Counted from the stretch's first letter, positions 7,430 to 17,572 are shown. The stretch: DNA of 64,000 nt from Rhodoferax sp. (GCA_029865845.1 JARXAM010000023.1:50663-114662), one strand, 5' to 3'. Made by a program: numbers and translations. Notes: a model not told the origin generated them from the sequence alone.

Positions 7430-10146
7430 GTAATGTCCATGGCGTCACCAAACACGTGACGCCACAGGGTGATGCCCGCTTGCTGGGCAGATGCTGCATC
7501 GTCCGCAGGCAGACGCGGGGGCTCTTCGTTCAGGCGTGCAGTGTGTTGGATTTGTCGCAGTTGCCGGTAGGTGCTGGCGGCAGCTTCGCCTAAAGGTGCT
7601 GGCAAGAGTCCTGCGGCTTGCAGCCGATCCAAAAGGGCAATGTTGCCCACGTTTTCCAATAGGGCGGGATGGTCTGTGCCTGCGAGAAGCACCAGGTACT
7701 GGACGGCGAATTCAATGTCCACCATGCCGCCGGGGCTGTGTTTTACATCGAACCATTCGGGCGGTACCGGGTGCGCGCTGCGGACCCGGTTTCGCATGCT
7801 ATGAATTTCGGTGCGCAGGGCGTGCGGGTCACGCGCGCAAGCGATGACGGCGCGGCGCACCGCTTCAAAACGTTCGGCCATGCCGTGGCTGCCAAACACG
7901 CAGCGGGCTCTGGTGATAGCTTGGTGCTCCCACGTCCAGGCGGCATTGCTGCCACGCTGCTGCTGGTAGTTGGCATAGGCCTCCATGCTCGTGACCAACA
8001 GGCCGGCGTTTCCGTTGGGACGCAGCGCGGTATCGATCTCGTACAAGTCGCCTTCACCGGTTTGCACCGTGAGCCAGTTGATCAATTTGCGGACCAGGGC
8101 GGAATACACTTCGGAGGCGCGCTCGTGCGGGTCGTCGTATACGAACACGATATCGAGGTCGCTGCCGTACCCCAGCTCTTTGCCGCCCAACTTGCCATAC
8201 GCAATGATGCCGAATTGCAGCGTGGCGCTATGGCGCTTGGGGGTGCGGTCCCAGCACCAGCGGGTCGTGATGGATAACACCGACTGGGCCAATGCGCTCA
8301 GGTCATCGGCAACATGCTCCACCCCCAGTCGGCCTTCGATGTCGCGGGTCAGCGTTCTGAAAACTTCTGCATGGTGGGCGCGCCGCAGCAGGTTCAGCAG
8401 GCTCTCGTCATCGTCTTGCCCGCTTCCTTTGAGGGCCTGCATGCGCCGCTCCAAATCCGCTTCGAACACCGGGGCGTCAAAGCGCTCATCCAGGCCGCGG
8501 TTGTCTGCCAACTCATCGATGACGCCGGGGTGTTTCATCAGGTAGCGCGCGGGCCAGCGCGCAGCGCCCAGCATGCGCAAAAGACGTTGGTGCACCAGGG
8601 GGCGCTCAAGCAACATGGCCAAGTAGCTCTCGCGCCGCAGCAGGGGCTCGATCCAGTCGGCTAGGCGAACGGCCGCTTGCATTGAGGTCTCCCCGGCACG
8701 CAACCACTGGCCGGTGCGGTCAATCAGGTGGCTCAGGCGTTGGCGCGAGGCGTCTTTGAGTGCCAAAACTCTGGGGTGTTCCCTCCATAGGGCAACCCGT
8801 GTCTTGAACTCGCCGTCCAGCGATTCCAGCACACCGTCCAAGTCCGGTGCAGCCGCTTTGGCACCTTGGGTGCAGCCTTTGCAGCTTGGCTCGGTGCCCC
8901 CTAGCAGCGCATCAAATTCTTGCGCTACCAGTTCGCGGTGTTGGTCCAGGGCGCATAGCAGGGCGCTGCCCGATGCCAGACCCATGGTTGTCGCGATCCA
9001 TTGCAGGTCGGACGCATCGGATGGGAGCACATGCGATTGTTGGTCGTCCAGGTATTGGATGCGGTGCTCCACCTGTCGCAAGAACAGGTAGGCACTGGCC
9101 AGGCTTGCGGCCGTGGCCTCTGGCATCAGGCCGGCCTGGACCAAGCGCTGCAATGCATTGACCGTAGGGCGGGTTCGCAAATCGGGGAACTGTCCGCCGC
9201 GCACGACTTGCAGCAACTGAACAATGAACTCAATCTCGCGGATGCCGCCACGCGACAACTTGACGTCGTTGCTGCGCTCGGGTCGCCCCGCGCTGCGCTT
9301 GGCCGCGTGATCCCGTATTTGCCGGTGCAGCAAGCGCAATGATGCGAACACGTTGTAATCGAGGTAGCGCCGGAATACAAACGGCGTTACCAGGGCGCGC
9401 AGTTGGCGGGCAGCGGGGGACGCAATGGCCGTGGCGGGTGCCACAACCCGGCTTTTGAGCCATGCAAAACGCTCCCATTCCCGGCCCTGCACATGGAGGT
9501 ACTCTTCCAGGGCCCCCAGAGAGACCACAGGCGGGCCGGCATTGCCGTTCGGGCGCAGGGCGAGGTCCACCCGGAACACGAAACCGTGGTCGGTACTTTC
9601 ACCCACGACCCCGTACAGAGCCCTAACCATTTTTCCGAAGAACTCCTGGTTGGTAATGCGCTGTCTGCCCAGTGCGTCGCCGTCGGTCTCTCCGTCGTTG
9701 TCGTAGACATAAATCAGGTCAATGTCGCTGGACACGTTGAGCTCCCGTGCACCCAGCTTGCCCATGCCCACCACCATGAGTTGCGCAGGCGCGCCGTTCG
9801 CGTCGCGGGGCGTACCGTGCTGGGCGCAGAGTTGCTGCAAGCTCGCTGCATACGCGCGCTCCAGGGTCCATTGCGCCAGGTCGGACATCACGCGCGTGAC
9901 CTCTGTGACGCTGGCACACCCTGTGCAATCCAGGGTCATCACCCGCTCCAAGACCAAATGGCGGGTGATGCGCAAGGTCGTGGGAAGGTCGTGCCCTTGT
10001 TGTTCGAGGGTGGTCGTGAGTCGCTGCAGTTCCCCCATGTCGGGAATACCTGCGCGCAGCATGGCCATGTCAGTGGCGTACCGTCGCCGAATGCGCTGGG
10101 CGTAGCGTGACCCGGTGCTGTCCATGGTTGGATCGGGGCGGGTCAT
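7426..10146 (-). CDS. glnE: Bifunctional glutamine synthetase adenylyltransferase/adenylyl-removing enzyme
   Basis: About 906 residues from the ATG at 10146; a second in-frame ATG at 10125 is equally possible, and the track start (GTG, 10170) is less likely because it abuts the divergent gene. Two nucleotidyltransferase domains are visible: NVSSDIDLIYVYDND near residues 165-180 and GYGSDLDIVFVYDDPHE in the C-terminal half, each preceded by a G-K-LG motif (MGKLGARELN; YGKLGGKELG). GlnE adds and removes AMP on glutamine synthetase in response to PII state. Size fits the family. It is divergent from yhdP with fewer than 30 bp between starts. Confidence 0.97.
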   Translation of the reverse strand: MTRPDPTMDSTGSRYAQRIRRRYATDMAMLRAGIPDMGELQRLTTTLEQQGHDLPTTLRITRHLVLERVMTLDCTGCASVTEVTRVMSDLAQWTLERAYAASLQQLCAQHGTPRDANGAPAQLMVVGMGKLGARELNVSSDIDLIYVYDNDGETDGDALGRQRITNQEFFGKMVRALYGVVGESTDHGFVFRVDLALRPNGNAGPPVVSLGALEEYLHVQGREWERFAWLKSRVVAPATAIASPAARQLRALVTPFVFRRYLDYNVFASLRLLHRQIRDHAAKRSAGRPERSNDVKLSRGGIREIEFIVQLLQVVRGGQFPDLRTRPTVNALQRLVQAGLMPEATAASLASAYLFLRQVEHRIQYLDDQQSHVLPSDASDLQWIATTMGLASGSALLCALDQHRELVAQEFDALLGGTEPSCKGCTQGAKAAAPDLDGVLESLDGEFKTRVALWREHPRVLALKDASRQRLSHLIDRTGQWLRAGETSMQAAVRLADWIEPLLRRESYLAMLLERPLVHQRLLRMLGAARWPARYLMKHPGVIDELADNRGLDERFDAPVFEADLERRMQALKGSGQDDDESLLNLLRRAHHAEVFRTLTRDIEGRLGVEHVADDLSALAQSVLSITTRWCWDRTPKRHSATLQFGIIAYGKLGGKELGYGSDLDIVFVYDDPHERASEVYSALVRKLINWLTVQTGEGDLYEIDTALRPNGNAGLLVTSMEAYANYQQQRGSNAAWTWEHQAITRARCVFGSHGMAERFEAVRRAVIACARDPHALRTEIHSMRNRVRSAHPVPPEWFDVKHSPGGMVDIEFAVQYLVLLAGTDHPALLENVGNIALLDRLQAAGLLPAPLGEAAASTYRQLRQIQHTARLNEEPPRLPADDAASAQQAGITLWRHVFGDAMDIT

Positions 10147-10173
10147 AATTCTGGCAACCGTGCAGACCACTTG

Positions 10174-13100
10174 ATGAGCGACACCCCACCCGACTTTCCA
10201 CCCCGGCTCCGAGCCATGGCAACCCTTGCAACATGGGCCTTGCGCGCGTTAGTACTTGGGTGGGTGCTCATAGGGCTGCTCTGGTGCGGGCTGCATTTTG
10301 TCATTGTGCCGCGAATCGCCGAGTTTCGCCCGTGGATCCAAGAGCAGGCCTCACAAGCTTTGGGCTTGCGCGTGCAGATCGGCGCGATTGAGGCGCGCTC
10401 GAATGGGGTGATTCCGTCCATTGAGCTGCTTCGTGTATCGGTTGCCGACCAGGCGGGACGACAGGCGTTGCTTCTGCCCAGCGTGTCCGTGGCCCTGTCG
10501 CCACGCTCCTTGTTGGGCAAAGGATTTGAGCAACTCTATATCGACAGTCCCCAGCTAGACGTGCGACGCAGTGCCGATGGGGCATGGTGGGTGGCCGGCC
10601 TGCGGGTGGGCGATCCTGAAAACCCCGGCGGCACGCAGGCAGATTGGCTGTTTTCACAAACGGAAGTCGCATTGGTGAACGGACAGGTCACCTGGACCGA
10701 TGAGACCCGCGCCGTAGAGCCCGTGGTGTTTGGGCGGGTCAGTTTGGTCATTCGCAACCGATTACGCAGCCACACAATGCGACTGGACGCAGATCCCCCT
10801 GCCCATTGGGGGGCGCGCTTCGAGTTGCAGGGCCAGTTCAAGCAGGCATTGCTGTCGGGACATCCGGGAGACTGGAAGGCGTGGAGCGGCCAAGCTTATG
10901 CGCAGTTTTCTCAGGTGAATGTCGCAGAGCTTGGCCGCTATGTGGACCTAGGCGCCCAGGTGCGCCACGGGCAGGGAACACTGCGCGCCTGGGTAGACCT
11001 GCATCGTGGCGAGGCCCGTGCAGCGGTGGCCGACGTGCAGCTGGAGCATGTGGACCTGCATGCGGGGGAACCTTTGCAGCCGATCACGCTGGCGTCGGTG
11101 TCAGGGCGCATGGGCGTGCGCGCCATCGCGGGGGGGCACGAGTGGAGTACTGAATCCTTGCAGTTCACCACTGCAGATGGCCTGCATTGGCCGGGGGGCA
11201 ATGTGCGTGTGCAGCAGTGGGCTGCTGATGGCGCGGCCGCTGAGCATGGTTCCTTGCAGGCCGACAAGCTGGATGTGGGGGCCATGGCCATGCTGGCGGA
11301 CCGCCTTCCGGTGGCGCAAGGGCTGCATACGGCCTTGCGCCGCTTTGACCCCCGTGGTGTGGTGGATCAGGTGCAGGCCACGTGGACGGGGCCGATCGCG
11401 GACCTGCGCGAATTCAAGGTGACAGCCCGCATGCGCGGATTGCAGTGGGCATCGTGTCGCTGCGATGCAAGTAGCCTGCCCGGTGTCCGGGGGCTGGACG
11501 CCACACTGGACATGGATCAGTCCAGGGGCACCGCCACGGTGAGCCTGCGCAGAGGGGCAATCGACGCGCATGGCTGGTTGGTAGAGCCCGAGGTCGCTGT
11601 CGACCAACTTTCGGGGACCATCGAATGGACGCATGTCGATGGCAAGCTGGTGGTTCGTGGCAAGAACCTGCGGTTCGTCAATCCCGATGGCCAGGGTGAT
11701 CTGGCCTTGACGTGGCAGGGATACACACGGGGCGAGGCGGCGCAGTCACTTGGGCTATTGGACTTGCAGGGCAGCTTGAGTCGTGCCAATGCGGCGCAGG
11801 TGCATCGCTACCTGCCTGTGGAGGTGGAGCCCGACGTCCGGACCTATGTGCAAGAGGCCTTGTTGGGCGGCACAGCGACCCAAGTGCAATTCAAGTTCAA
11901 GGGCGACCTGGATCAGTTTCCCTATCGGAGCGGTGATGCAGGCGAATTCCGAATCGCCGCGAGCTTGGGCAACGCCACCTACGCATTTGCCCCCCATGGG
12001 GTACTGCCCAAAGACAGTTTGCCGTGGCCGGTGCTGGGTCAAGTACAGGGTGAGTTGGTGCTGGACAACGATGTGCTCAGGATCAAGTTGCTCAAAGGTA
12101 GCGTGGGGCCGACTGCGCTGGCCCTCGGGAGAACAGACATCGTCATCAGCCAGTTGTATGACGCATCCCAGTTGACGGTGGCGGCCGAGGCCAGGGGGCC
12201 GTTGCCCGACCTGCTCCGTGTTGTTGATGCCTCGCCATTGGGGGGGTGGATGGACCAGGCCCTTGCCCACACGACGGCCACCGGTGTGGCGGACTACAAA
12301 TTCAAGCTGGCCTTTCCGTTGGCCGATGTCAACCGGGCCACGGTGCAGGGCAGCGTTGTGCTGGCCGGAAACGACCTGCAGTTTTCCCCAGAGACCCCCA
12401 AACTGAGCCGCGCCAGGGGCGTGATTGCGTTCACTGACACCGGATTTTCGTTGGCAGGTGCGCAGGCCAAGATGCTGGGTGGGGACGTCAAGATAGAGGG
12501 CGGACTGACGTTTGGTGCACCTGCCGCCAGCCCAGCTGCCTTTGCGCGCGCGGCTGCGCAGCAGCTCAAGATCACCGGAGTGGCGACAGCGGAGGGGCTG
12601 CACCAGGCGGCTGAGCTGGGCTCCGCAGCCCGCTTGGCGCAGTTCATGACAGGTAGCGCCGGGTACAGCGCCACACTGGGATTTCGCTCAGGCGTTCCAG
12701 AGATACAGATCGCCACCAATTTGGTCGGCATGGCCTTGGCTTTGCCCCACCCGCTGGGCAAAGCTGCCGAGGTACCGTTGGCACTTCGGTTGGAAACTGC
12801 GGTGCTGAAAACCCCTGTGGGCACGGTCAGCACGCCCCTGCGCGACCGCTGGCAACTGGAGGTAGGAAAGTGGGCCTTGGCCACCTATGTGCGTGACCTC
12901 TCCGGGGTACAGCCGCGTGTGCAAAGTGGTGCCCTGGGAATTGGCCTAGGCCCCCAAGAAACCGTTCCCTTGCCCCCGGATGGGGTGGTGGCGCATCTGA
13001 ACCTGGCAACCCTCGACGCGGATACCTGGATTGCTGTCTTGGGCAAGCTCGCGTCCACCCCCTCGCAGTCCGTGGGGGGGATGGTGGGCGGATTGCCTCA

Positions 13101-14229
13101 GGAAGGTGACGAGGCCTATTTGCCCTCGGTACTGATCGTGCGCGCCGATGAGTTGGTCTTGTCCGGCTACCGGCTCCATCGGGTGACCGTGGGCGGAGGG
13201 CGTGAGGGAAGTTTGTGGAAAGCCAATGTGGACGCCAGCGAGATGAGTGGCTACCTTGAATACAGCATGCCGCGCGACACCAACGCTGGCAGGTTGTACG
13301 CGCGCTTGGCGCGGCTGTCTTTGGGAACCAGCGAAGCCCAAGATGTGGAGACCTTGCTGGATGGTCAGCCAGCGGCCATTCCTGCGCTCGACATTGAAGT
13401 CGAGGATTTCGTTTTGCGGGGCAAAAAAATTGGCCGTATCGATATCGAGGCGATCAATCTGGGTTCTGCCACGACGCGGGAGTGGCGACTCAACCGGTTC
13501 AACATCCAGAATGCAGAGGCTGAGCTGACCGCCGCAGGCAATTGGGCCACCGGATCGCCGCTGGCTGGTGCATCGGCTACACGCCCCAGCGAGCGGCGGC
13601 GCACGGCGTTGAACTTCAAGTTAGATGTGCGCGATGCCGGTGAACTGTTGGGGCGCTTGGGCATGCCGGGGGTGGTGCGCAAGGGCAATGGCAAGGTAGA
13701 GGGGAAGGTGTCATGGTCGGGCTCGCCCATCACGGTGGACTACCCCACCATGGGCGGGGCATTCAACGTCAATATCGAAAACGGACAATTCCTGAAGGCC
13801 GACCCCGGGATTGCCAAGCTGCTGGGGGTCTTGAGTTTGCAGAGCCTGCCGCGGCGACTGGCCCTGGATTTTCGCGATGTGTTCAGTGAAGGCTTTGCAT
13901 TTGATTTCTTCCGGGGCGATGTCTCGATCGACCAAGGCATGGCCAAAACCAGCAACTTGCAAATGAAGGGCGTGAACGCGGCGGTCATGATGGACGGGTA
14001 TGCAGATATCGCCAAGGAAACCCAAAATCTGCGGGTGGTGGTGGTGCCCGAGATCAATGCGGGCAGTGCGTCGTTGATCGCGTCCACCGTCAACCCGCTG
14101 GTAGGGCTGAGCACCTTCCTCGCGCAGCTGCTCCTCAGAGGCCCTTTGGTCAGTGCGGCTACTCAGGAATTTGTGGTGGACGGCACCTGGTTGGACCCTA
14201 AAGTGACGCAGGTGCCGCGCAAGCCTTGA
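10174..14229 (+). CDS. yhdP: YhdP family AsmA-like envelope protein
   Basis: 1351 residues from the ATG at 10174 (the track begins one codon earlier at a TTG). A single N-terminal membrane helix (about 18-42, ALRALVLGWVLIGLLWCGLHFVIV) precedes a long periplasmic beta-rich region with DUF3971/AsmA-like features: LRVQIGAIEARSNGVIPSIEL near the start and a C-terminal AsmA-like block (GLSTFLAQLLLRGPLVSAATQEFVVDGTWLDPKV). YhdP-type proteins bridge inner and outer membrane and help carry phospholipids outward. Its location between glnE and a Nit-type hydrolase is a common betaproteobacterial order. Confidence 0.9.
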   Translation: MSDTPPDFPPRLRAMATLATWALRALVLGWVLIGLLWCGLHFVIVPRIAEFRPWIQEQASQALGLRVQIGAIEARSNGVIPSIELLRVSVADQAGRQALLLPSVSVALSPRSLLGKGFEQLYIDSPQLDVRRSADGAWWVAGLRVGDPENPGGTQADWLFSQTEVALVNGQVTWTDETRAVEPVVFGRVSLVIRNRLRSHTMRLDADPPAHWGARFELQGQFKQALLSGHPGDWKAWSGQAYAQFSQVNVAELGRYVDLGAQVRHGQGTLRAWVDLHRGEARAAVADVQLEHVDLHAGEPLQPITLASVSGRMGVRAIAGGHEWSTESLQFTTADGLHWPGGNVRVQQWAADGAAAEHGSLQADKLDVGAMAMLADRLPVAQGLHTALRRFDPRGVVDQVQATWTGPIADLREFKVTARMRGLQWASCRCDASSLPGVRGLDATLDMDQSRGTATVSLRRGAIDAHGWLVEPEVAVDQLSGTIEWTHVDGKLVVRGKNLRFVNPDGQGDLALTWQGYTRGEAAQSLGLLDLQGSLSRANAAQVHRYLPVEVEPDVRTYVQEALLGGTATQVQFKFKGDLDQFPYRSGDAGEFRIAASLGNATYAFAPHGVLPKDSLPWPVLGQVQGELVLDNDVLRIKLLKGSVGPTALALGRTDIVISQLYDASQLTVAAEARGPLPDLLRVVDASPLGGWMDQALAHTTATGVADYKFKLAFPLADVNRATVQGSVVLAGNDLQFSPETPKLSRARGVIAFTDTGFSLAGAQAKMLGGDVKIEGGLTFGAPAASPAAFARAAAQQLKITGVATAEGLHQAAELGSAARLAQFMTGSAGYSATLGFRSGVPEIQIATNLVGMALALPHPLGKAAEVPLALRLETAVLKTPVGTVSTPLRDRWQLEVGKWALATYVRDLSGVQPRVQSGALGIGLGPQETVPLPPDGVVAHLNLATLDADTWIAVLGKLASTPSQSVGGMVGGLPQEGDEAYLPSVLIVRADELVLSGYRLHRVTVGGGREGSLWKANVDASEMSGYLEYSMPRDTNAGRLYARLARLSLGTSEAQDVETLLDGQPAAIPALDIEVEDFVLRGKKIGRIDIEAINLGSATTREWRLNRFNIQNAEAELTAAGNWATGSPLAGASATRPSERRRTALNFKLDVRDAGELLGRLGMPGVVRKGNGKVEGKVSWSGSPITVDYPTMGGAFNVNIENGQFLKADPGIAKLLGVLSLQSLPRRLALDFRDVFSEGFAFDFFRGDVSIDQGMAKTSNLQMKGVNAAVMMDGYADIAKETQNLRVVVVPEINAGSASLIASTVNPLVGLSTFLAQLLLRGPLVSAATQEFVVDGTWLDPKVTQVPRKP

Positions 14230-14261
14230 GCAAGCGCACCTGCCTATGCACGGAGTTGGAT

Positions 14262-15080
14262 ATGAAAGTAGCAGCCATTCAGATGGTGTCGGCCGCCAGC
14301 GTGGCGGACAACTTGGCCAGCGCGGCCCGACTTTTGGAGCACGCAGCGGCCCAAGGCGCAGAGCTCGCCGTGTTGCCCGAGTATTTTTGCTTGATGGGCC
14401 TGCACGACACCGACAAGGTCGCCATCCGGGAGCCATTTGGGCATGGCCCGATACAGGATTTTGTGGCGCAGCGCGCCCGCGCCCTGGGCCTGTGGATTGT
14501 GGCCGGCACACTGCCCTTGCAAGCCAGCCAGCCGGATTTGGTGTGCAACAGCTCCCTGGCCTACAGTCCGGATGGCGAATGTGTCGCCCGCTACGACAAG
14601 ATCCACTTGTTCCAGTTCGACAACGGACTGGAGCAGTACGATGAATCGCGTGTGCTGGAGCGCGGCAGCACGCCCACGGTATTTACCTTGCCGTCGGTAG
14701 ACGGCCATCGGTGGACGGTGGGCATGAGCGTGTGTTACGACCTGCGTTTCCCCGAGCTGTACCGTGAATACGCCAATCGCAGTGTGGACTTGCTGTTGGT
14801 GCCCAGCGCATTTACTTATACGACGGGCGAGGCCCATTGGGAGGTGCTGTTGCGGGCTCGCGCCATCGAAAATCTGTCCTTCGTAGCCGCCGCAGCCCAA
14901 GGCGGGCAGCACCCCAGCGGGCGCACAACCTGGGGCCACAGCCTCGTGGTGGACCCATGGGGCAAGGTGCTTGCGCAGCAAGCACAAGCGCCCGGTGTGG
15001 TGTTGGCGGATGCGGACTACCGGCAGTTGGCACATTGCCGCGCGCAGTTGCCAGCCCTGCAGCACCGCACGCTCGGCTGA
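14262..15080 (+). CDS. Carbon-nitrogen hydrolase (nitrilase superfamily, Nit-type)
   Basis: 272 residues from the ATG at 14262, which has CGGAG six bases upstream; the track start at 14226 overlaps this leader. The catalytic triad is readable: Glu40 (LAVLPEYF), Lys113 (RYDKIHLFQFD) and Cys158 (MSVCYDLRFPELYR). This pattern and the length match the Nit1/Nit2 subgroup, whose characterised members hydrolyse deaminated glutathione or omega-amidase substrates. The specific substrate is not provable here. It follows yhdP by 32 bp and is probably cotranscribed. Confidence 0.9.
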   Translation: MKVAAIQMVSAASVADNLASAARLLEHAAAQGAELAVLPEYFCLMGLHDTDKVAIREPFGHGPIQDFVAQRARALGLWIVAGTLPLQASQPDLVCNSSLAYSPDGECVARYDKIHLFQFDNGLEQYDESRVLERGSTPTVFTLPSVDGHRWTVGMSVCYDLRFPELYREYANRSVDLLLVPSAFTYTTGEAHWEVLLRARAIENLSFVAAAAQGGQHPSGRTTWGHSLVVDPWGKVLAQQAQAPGVVLADADYRQLAHCRAQLPALQHRTLG

Positions 15081-15089
15081 CTCCGTGCG

Positions 15090-15227
15090 CTACCGGTCTG
15101 ACGAATTGGTTTCTTTTGTCGACTCAGACGCAGGCTCCCCCCCTTTACGCCCGGAAAACATGGTCCACCACACAATACCCACTAACAGCAAGCCCGCCCC
15201 GAGGGCTTCCAATAACAACAAGATCAT
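15090..15227 (-). CDS. Small single-pass membrane protein, function unknown
   Basis: 45 residues on the minus strand, shown in the track only as the tail of a longer frame (15090-15539). Reading from the ATG at 15227 gives one strong membrane helix (ILLLLEALGAGLLLVGIVWWTMF) followed by a short polar tail. The hydrophobic-then-charged design argues that it is real rather than a shadow. Its ATG overlaps the proposed mltA ATG within TCATGA, so the two genes are divergent with interleaved start codons. AAAGG lies upstream at a workable distance. No function can be assigned. Confidence 0.55.
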   Translation of the reverse strand: MILLLLEALGAGLLLVGIVWWTMFSGRKGGEPASESTKETNSSDR

Positions 15228-16368
15228 GAACTGGCCTTTGAGGTGGATAGCATGGGGCGTCATTGTAGGCAGCATGGTGGGGTGCACCAGTACGCCGGTG
15301 GCAATACCGCCACCGCCACCTGGCAGTCGTGTGGCGGCGCCCGTCCCGGCTCCTTCGCCGGCACCAGCGTCCGTACCGCTTGCGCAGGGCCGCCACCGGT
15401 GGGTGCCCGTGCCGTGGGATGCTTTGCCGGGGTGGGGCAATGACCCACTGCATGAAGCCTGGAACGCATGGCTCAAGAGTTGCGAACGGCCGGTGGCGCC
15501 CACCGCGGCGTTGTGCAACGACGTCCGGCGACTCAGCATAGGCAGTGTGTCGGAGCAAATGGAGTGGATGTACGCCCGGCTTCAACCCTATCGGATCGAG
15601 ACGGCGCAAGGCGATGCCACCGGCTTGCTCACCGGGTACTTTGAGCCCACCTTGGAGGCAACCCGCCAACCCGCATCGGGGTTTTCGGTTCCGGTGTACC
15701 AGTTGCCCAAAGGGTTGGCATCCCGCAAGCCCTGGTTTACGCGCCAGGAAATGGACACCCTGCCGGAGGCACAAGCAGCATTGCAGGGGAAAGCCATCGT
15801 GTATCTTGCCGATCCTGTGGACGCGTTGGTCCTGCAGATACAGGGCTCTGGGCGTGTGCGGGTGACGCAGGCCGACGGGAGTCAGCGCTGGATTCGATTG
15901 GCCTATGCGGGCACCAATGATCAGCCCTATCGCAGCGTAGGCAGGTGGCTGCTGGACCAAGGCTTGGTGAAAGACGCGTCTTGGCCTGGCATCAAAGCGT
16001 GGCTCGCGCAGAATCCTCAGCGCCTGCAAGAATTACTGTGGGCCAACCCCCGCGTCGTGTTCTTCAAGGAAGAAGTACTCACGGAGCTGGATGCCGCTTT
16101 TGGTCCGCGTGGGGCCCAAGGCGTCGCACTCACACCCGGGCGGTCTATTGCCATTGATCCGGGCAGCGTTCCCTATGGGGCACCCGTGTGGTTGTCTTCG
16201 ACGGGGAATCAGATAAATTTACAAAAATTGGTAATCGCTCAGGATACGGGTACGGCGATCATCGGAGCGGTTCGCGCGGACTACTTTGCTGGGTGGGGAA
16301 GCGAGGCTGCCGACTTGGCTGGACGCCTGCGACAACCATTGCAAATGTGGATTTTGTGGCCCAAATAA
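15226..16368 (+). CDS. mltA: Membrane-bound lytic murein transglycosylase A
   Basis: 380 residues from the ATG at 15226; the track start (14971) runs back into the hydrolase gene. The N-terminus is a lipoprotein signal (LRWIAWGVIVGSMVGC) with the lipid-accepting Cys at 23, then a Pro-rich linker. The MltA double-psi barrel follows: TGYFEPTLEATR, VDALVLQIQGSGRVR, LAYAGTNDQPYRSVGRWL, FFKEE and the 3D domain AIDPGSVPYGAPVWLS...LVIAQDTGTAIIGAVRADYFAGWG, with the catalytic Asp in QDTG. It cleaves peptidoglycan to 1,6-anhydro products at the outer membrane. No clear Shine-Dalgarno precedes the start. Confidence 0.93.
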   Translation: MNWPLRWIAWGVIVGSMVGCTSTPVAIPPPPPGSRVAAPVPAPSPAPASVPLAQGRHRWVPVPWDALPGWGNDPLHEAWNAWLKSCERPVAPTAALCNDVRRLSIGSVSEQMEWMYARLQPYRIETAQGDATGLLTGYFEPTLEATRQPASGFSVPVYQLPKGLASRKPWFTRQEMDTLPEAQAALQGKAIVYLADPVDALVLQIQGSGRVRVTQADGSQRWIRLAYAGTNDQPYRSVGRWLLDQGLVKDASWPGIKAWLAQNPQRLQELLWANPRVVFFKEEVLTELDAAFGPRGAQGVALTPGRSIAIDPGSVPYGAPVWLSSTGNQINLQKLVIAQDTGTAIIGAVRADYFAGWGSEAADLAGRLRQPLQMWILWPK

Positions 16369-16426
16369 GCGATTAGCCGTTACCATGGATACATTGAATT
16401 CGTGATAATCGTAAAAGGATGGCCTC

Positions 16427-17377
16427 ATGAACAAAGAAATGCGTGATGTCGACGAGCGGACCAATCTGGCCGCCAACAGCATGTTCGAGCTTTTGCTGTT
16501 CCGACTGGGGGAGGCACCGGGTAGCCAGCGGCGGGAATTGTTTGGCATCAATGTGTTCAAGGTTCGCGAGATTTTGGTCATGCCGGAGATCACGGCCATG
16601 GTCAACTCGCCGCCTTCGGTTATGGGGGTGGCCAACATCCGGGGCCAAATGATCACCGTGATCAACTTGCCAGAAGTGGTGGGTTGCAAGCCCACCAAGG
16701 GCTTGGGGATTTTGTTGGTGACCGAATTCGCACGCACCACCCAGGCATTTGCGGTGGAGGAGGTGAATGAAATTGTTCGCCTGGAGTGGAAGCAGGTCTT
16801 GTCTGCCGAGAACGCGGGTGGGGGCTTGGTGACCAGCATCGCCCGTTTGGATGGCAACGTCGAAAACACCCGTTTGGCGCAAGTGCTGGATGTAGAGCAA
16901 ATTTTGCGCAATGTGTTGCCCCAAGACCCGCAGACCGCTGAGACGCACACCACCATCAAAGTGCATTTGCAGCCGGGGCAGGTGATATTGGCGGCCGATG
17001 ACTCTGCGGTGGCACGCCTGATGATAGAAAAAAGCCTCAAGGCGATGGATGTGTCCTACATCATGACCAAGACCGGCAAAGAAGCGTGGGAAAAACTGCA
17101 AGCTCTGCACGCACAAGCCCAGGCAGAAGGCAAGGGCATCCAGTCCAAAGTGGCGTTGGTGTTGACCGACTTGGAGATGCCCGAGATGGACGGATTTACC
17201 CTGACAAGAAACGTCAAGCAGGATGGCCGTTTCAGCCAGCTGCCCGTCATCATCCACTCGTCACTCACCGGCTCCACCAATGAAGGGCATGTGAAAAGTG
17301 TGGGGGCCGATGCCTACATTGCCAAGTTTGTCGAAGAAGAACTGGCGGTCACTATCCGCGACGTGCTGCACCCCTGA
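16427..17377 (+). CDS. cheV: CheV-type chemotaxis protein (CheW plus receiver)
   Basis: 316 residues. The N-terminal ~170 form a CheW domain (ELFGINVFKVREIL...VMGVANIRGQMITVINLP), which couples receptors to CheA. The C-terminal receiver domain has the acidic pair in ILAADDSAVAR, the phospho-acceptor Asp in LVLTDLEMPEMDGF and the conserved Lys in DAYIAKF, so it should be phosphorylatable and may act in adaptation or as a phosphate sink. AAAGGA lies upstream of the ATG, with GATAAT at 16404-16409 as a possible -10. It stands alone; no other chemotaxis genes are in the window. Confidence 0.93.
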   Translation: MNKEMRDVDERTNLAANSMFELLLFRLGEAPGSQRRELFGINVFKVREILVMPEITAMVNSPPSVMGVANIRGQMITVINLPEVVGCKPTKGLGILLVTEFARTTQAFAVEEVNEIVRLEWKQVLSAENAGGGLVTSIARLDGNVENTRLAQVLDVEQILRNVLPQDPQTAETHTTIKVHLQPGQVILAADDSAVARLMIEKSLKAMDVSYIMTKTGKEAWEKLQALHAQAQAEGKGIQSKVALVLTDLEMPEMDGFTLTRNVKQDGRFSQLPVIIHSSLTGSTNEGHVKSVGADAYIAKFVEEELAVTIRDVLHP

Positions 17378-17416
17378 CAGCGTCAAGGCACCGCCTGCAA
17401 TGCCAGGTGTATACGC

Positions 17417-17436
17417 GGGCGAGATGCAGCTCGCCC
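17417..17436 (+). other. Intergenic hairpin between cheV and yajC
   Basis: GGGCGAG-ATGCAG-CTCGCCC forms a perfect 7-bp stem with a 6-nt loop, 40 bases after the cheV stop. No T-run follows, so a simple intrinsic terminator is doubtful. The rest of this 195-bp gap contains TACAAT at 17493-17498, a possible -10 for yajC. Confidence 0.4.
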
Positions 17437-17572
17437 TCCAGGGACCCTAACCATCTTCCCAACCTCGCGCAGGGGCGCATGGGTGGGCGCATACAATTAT
17501 TGGCTGTCCGGCGGGGTAGCTGCGCTGCGCCTGCCTTTTTTGTTTGTTTCCTTTTTGTGGAGTTTGCCTGTG

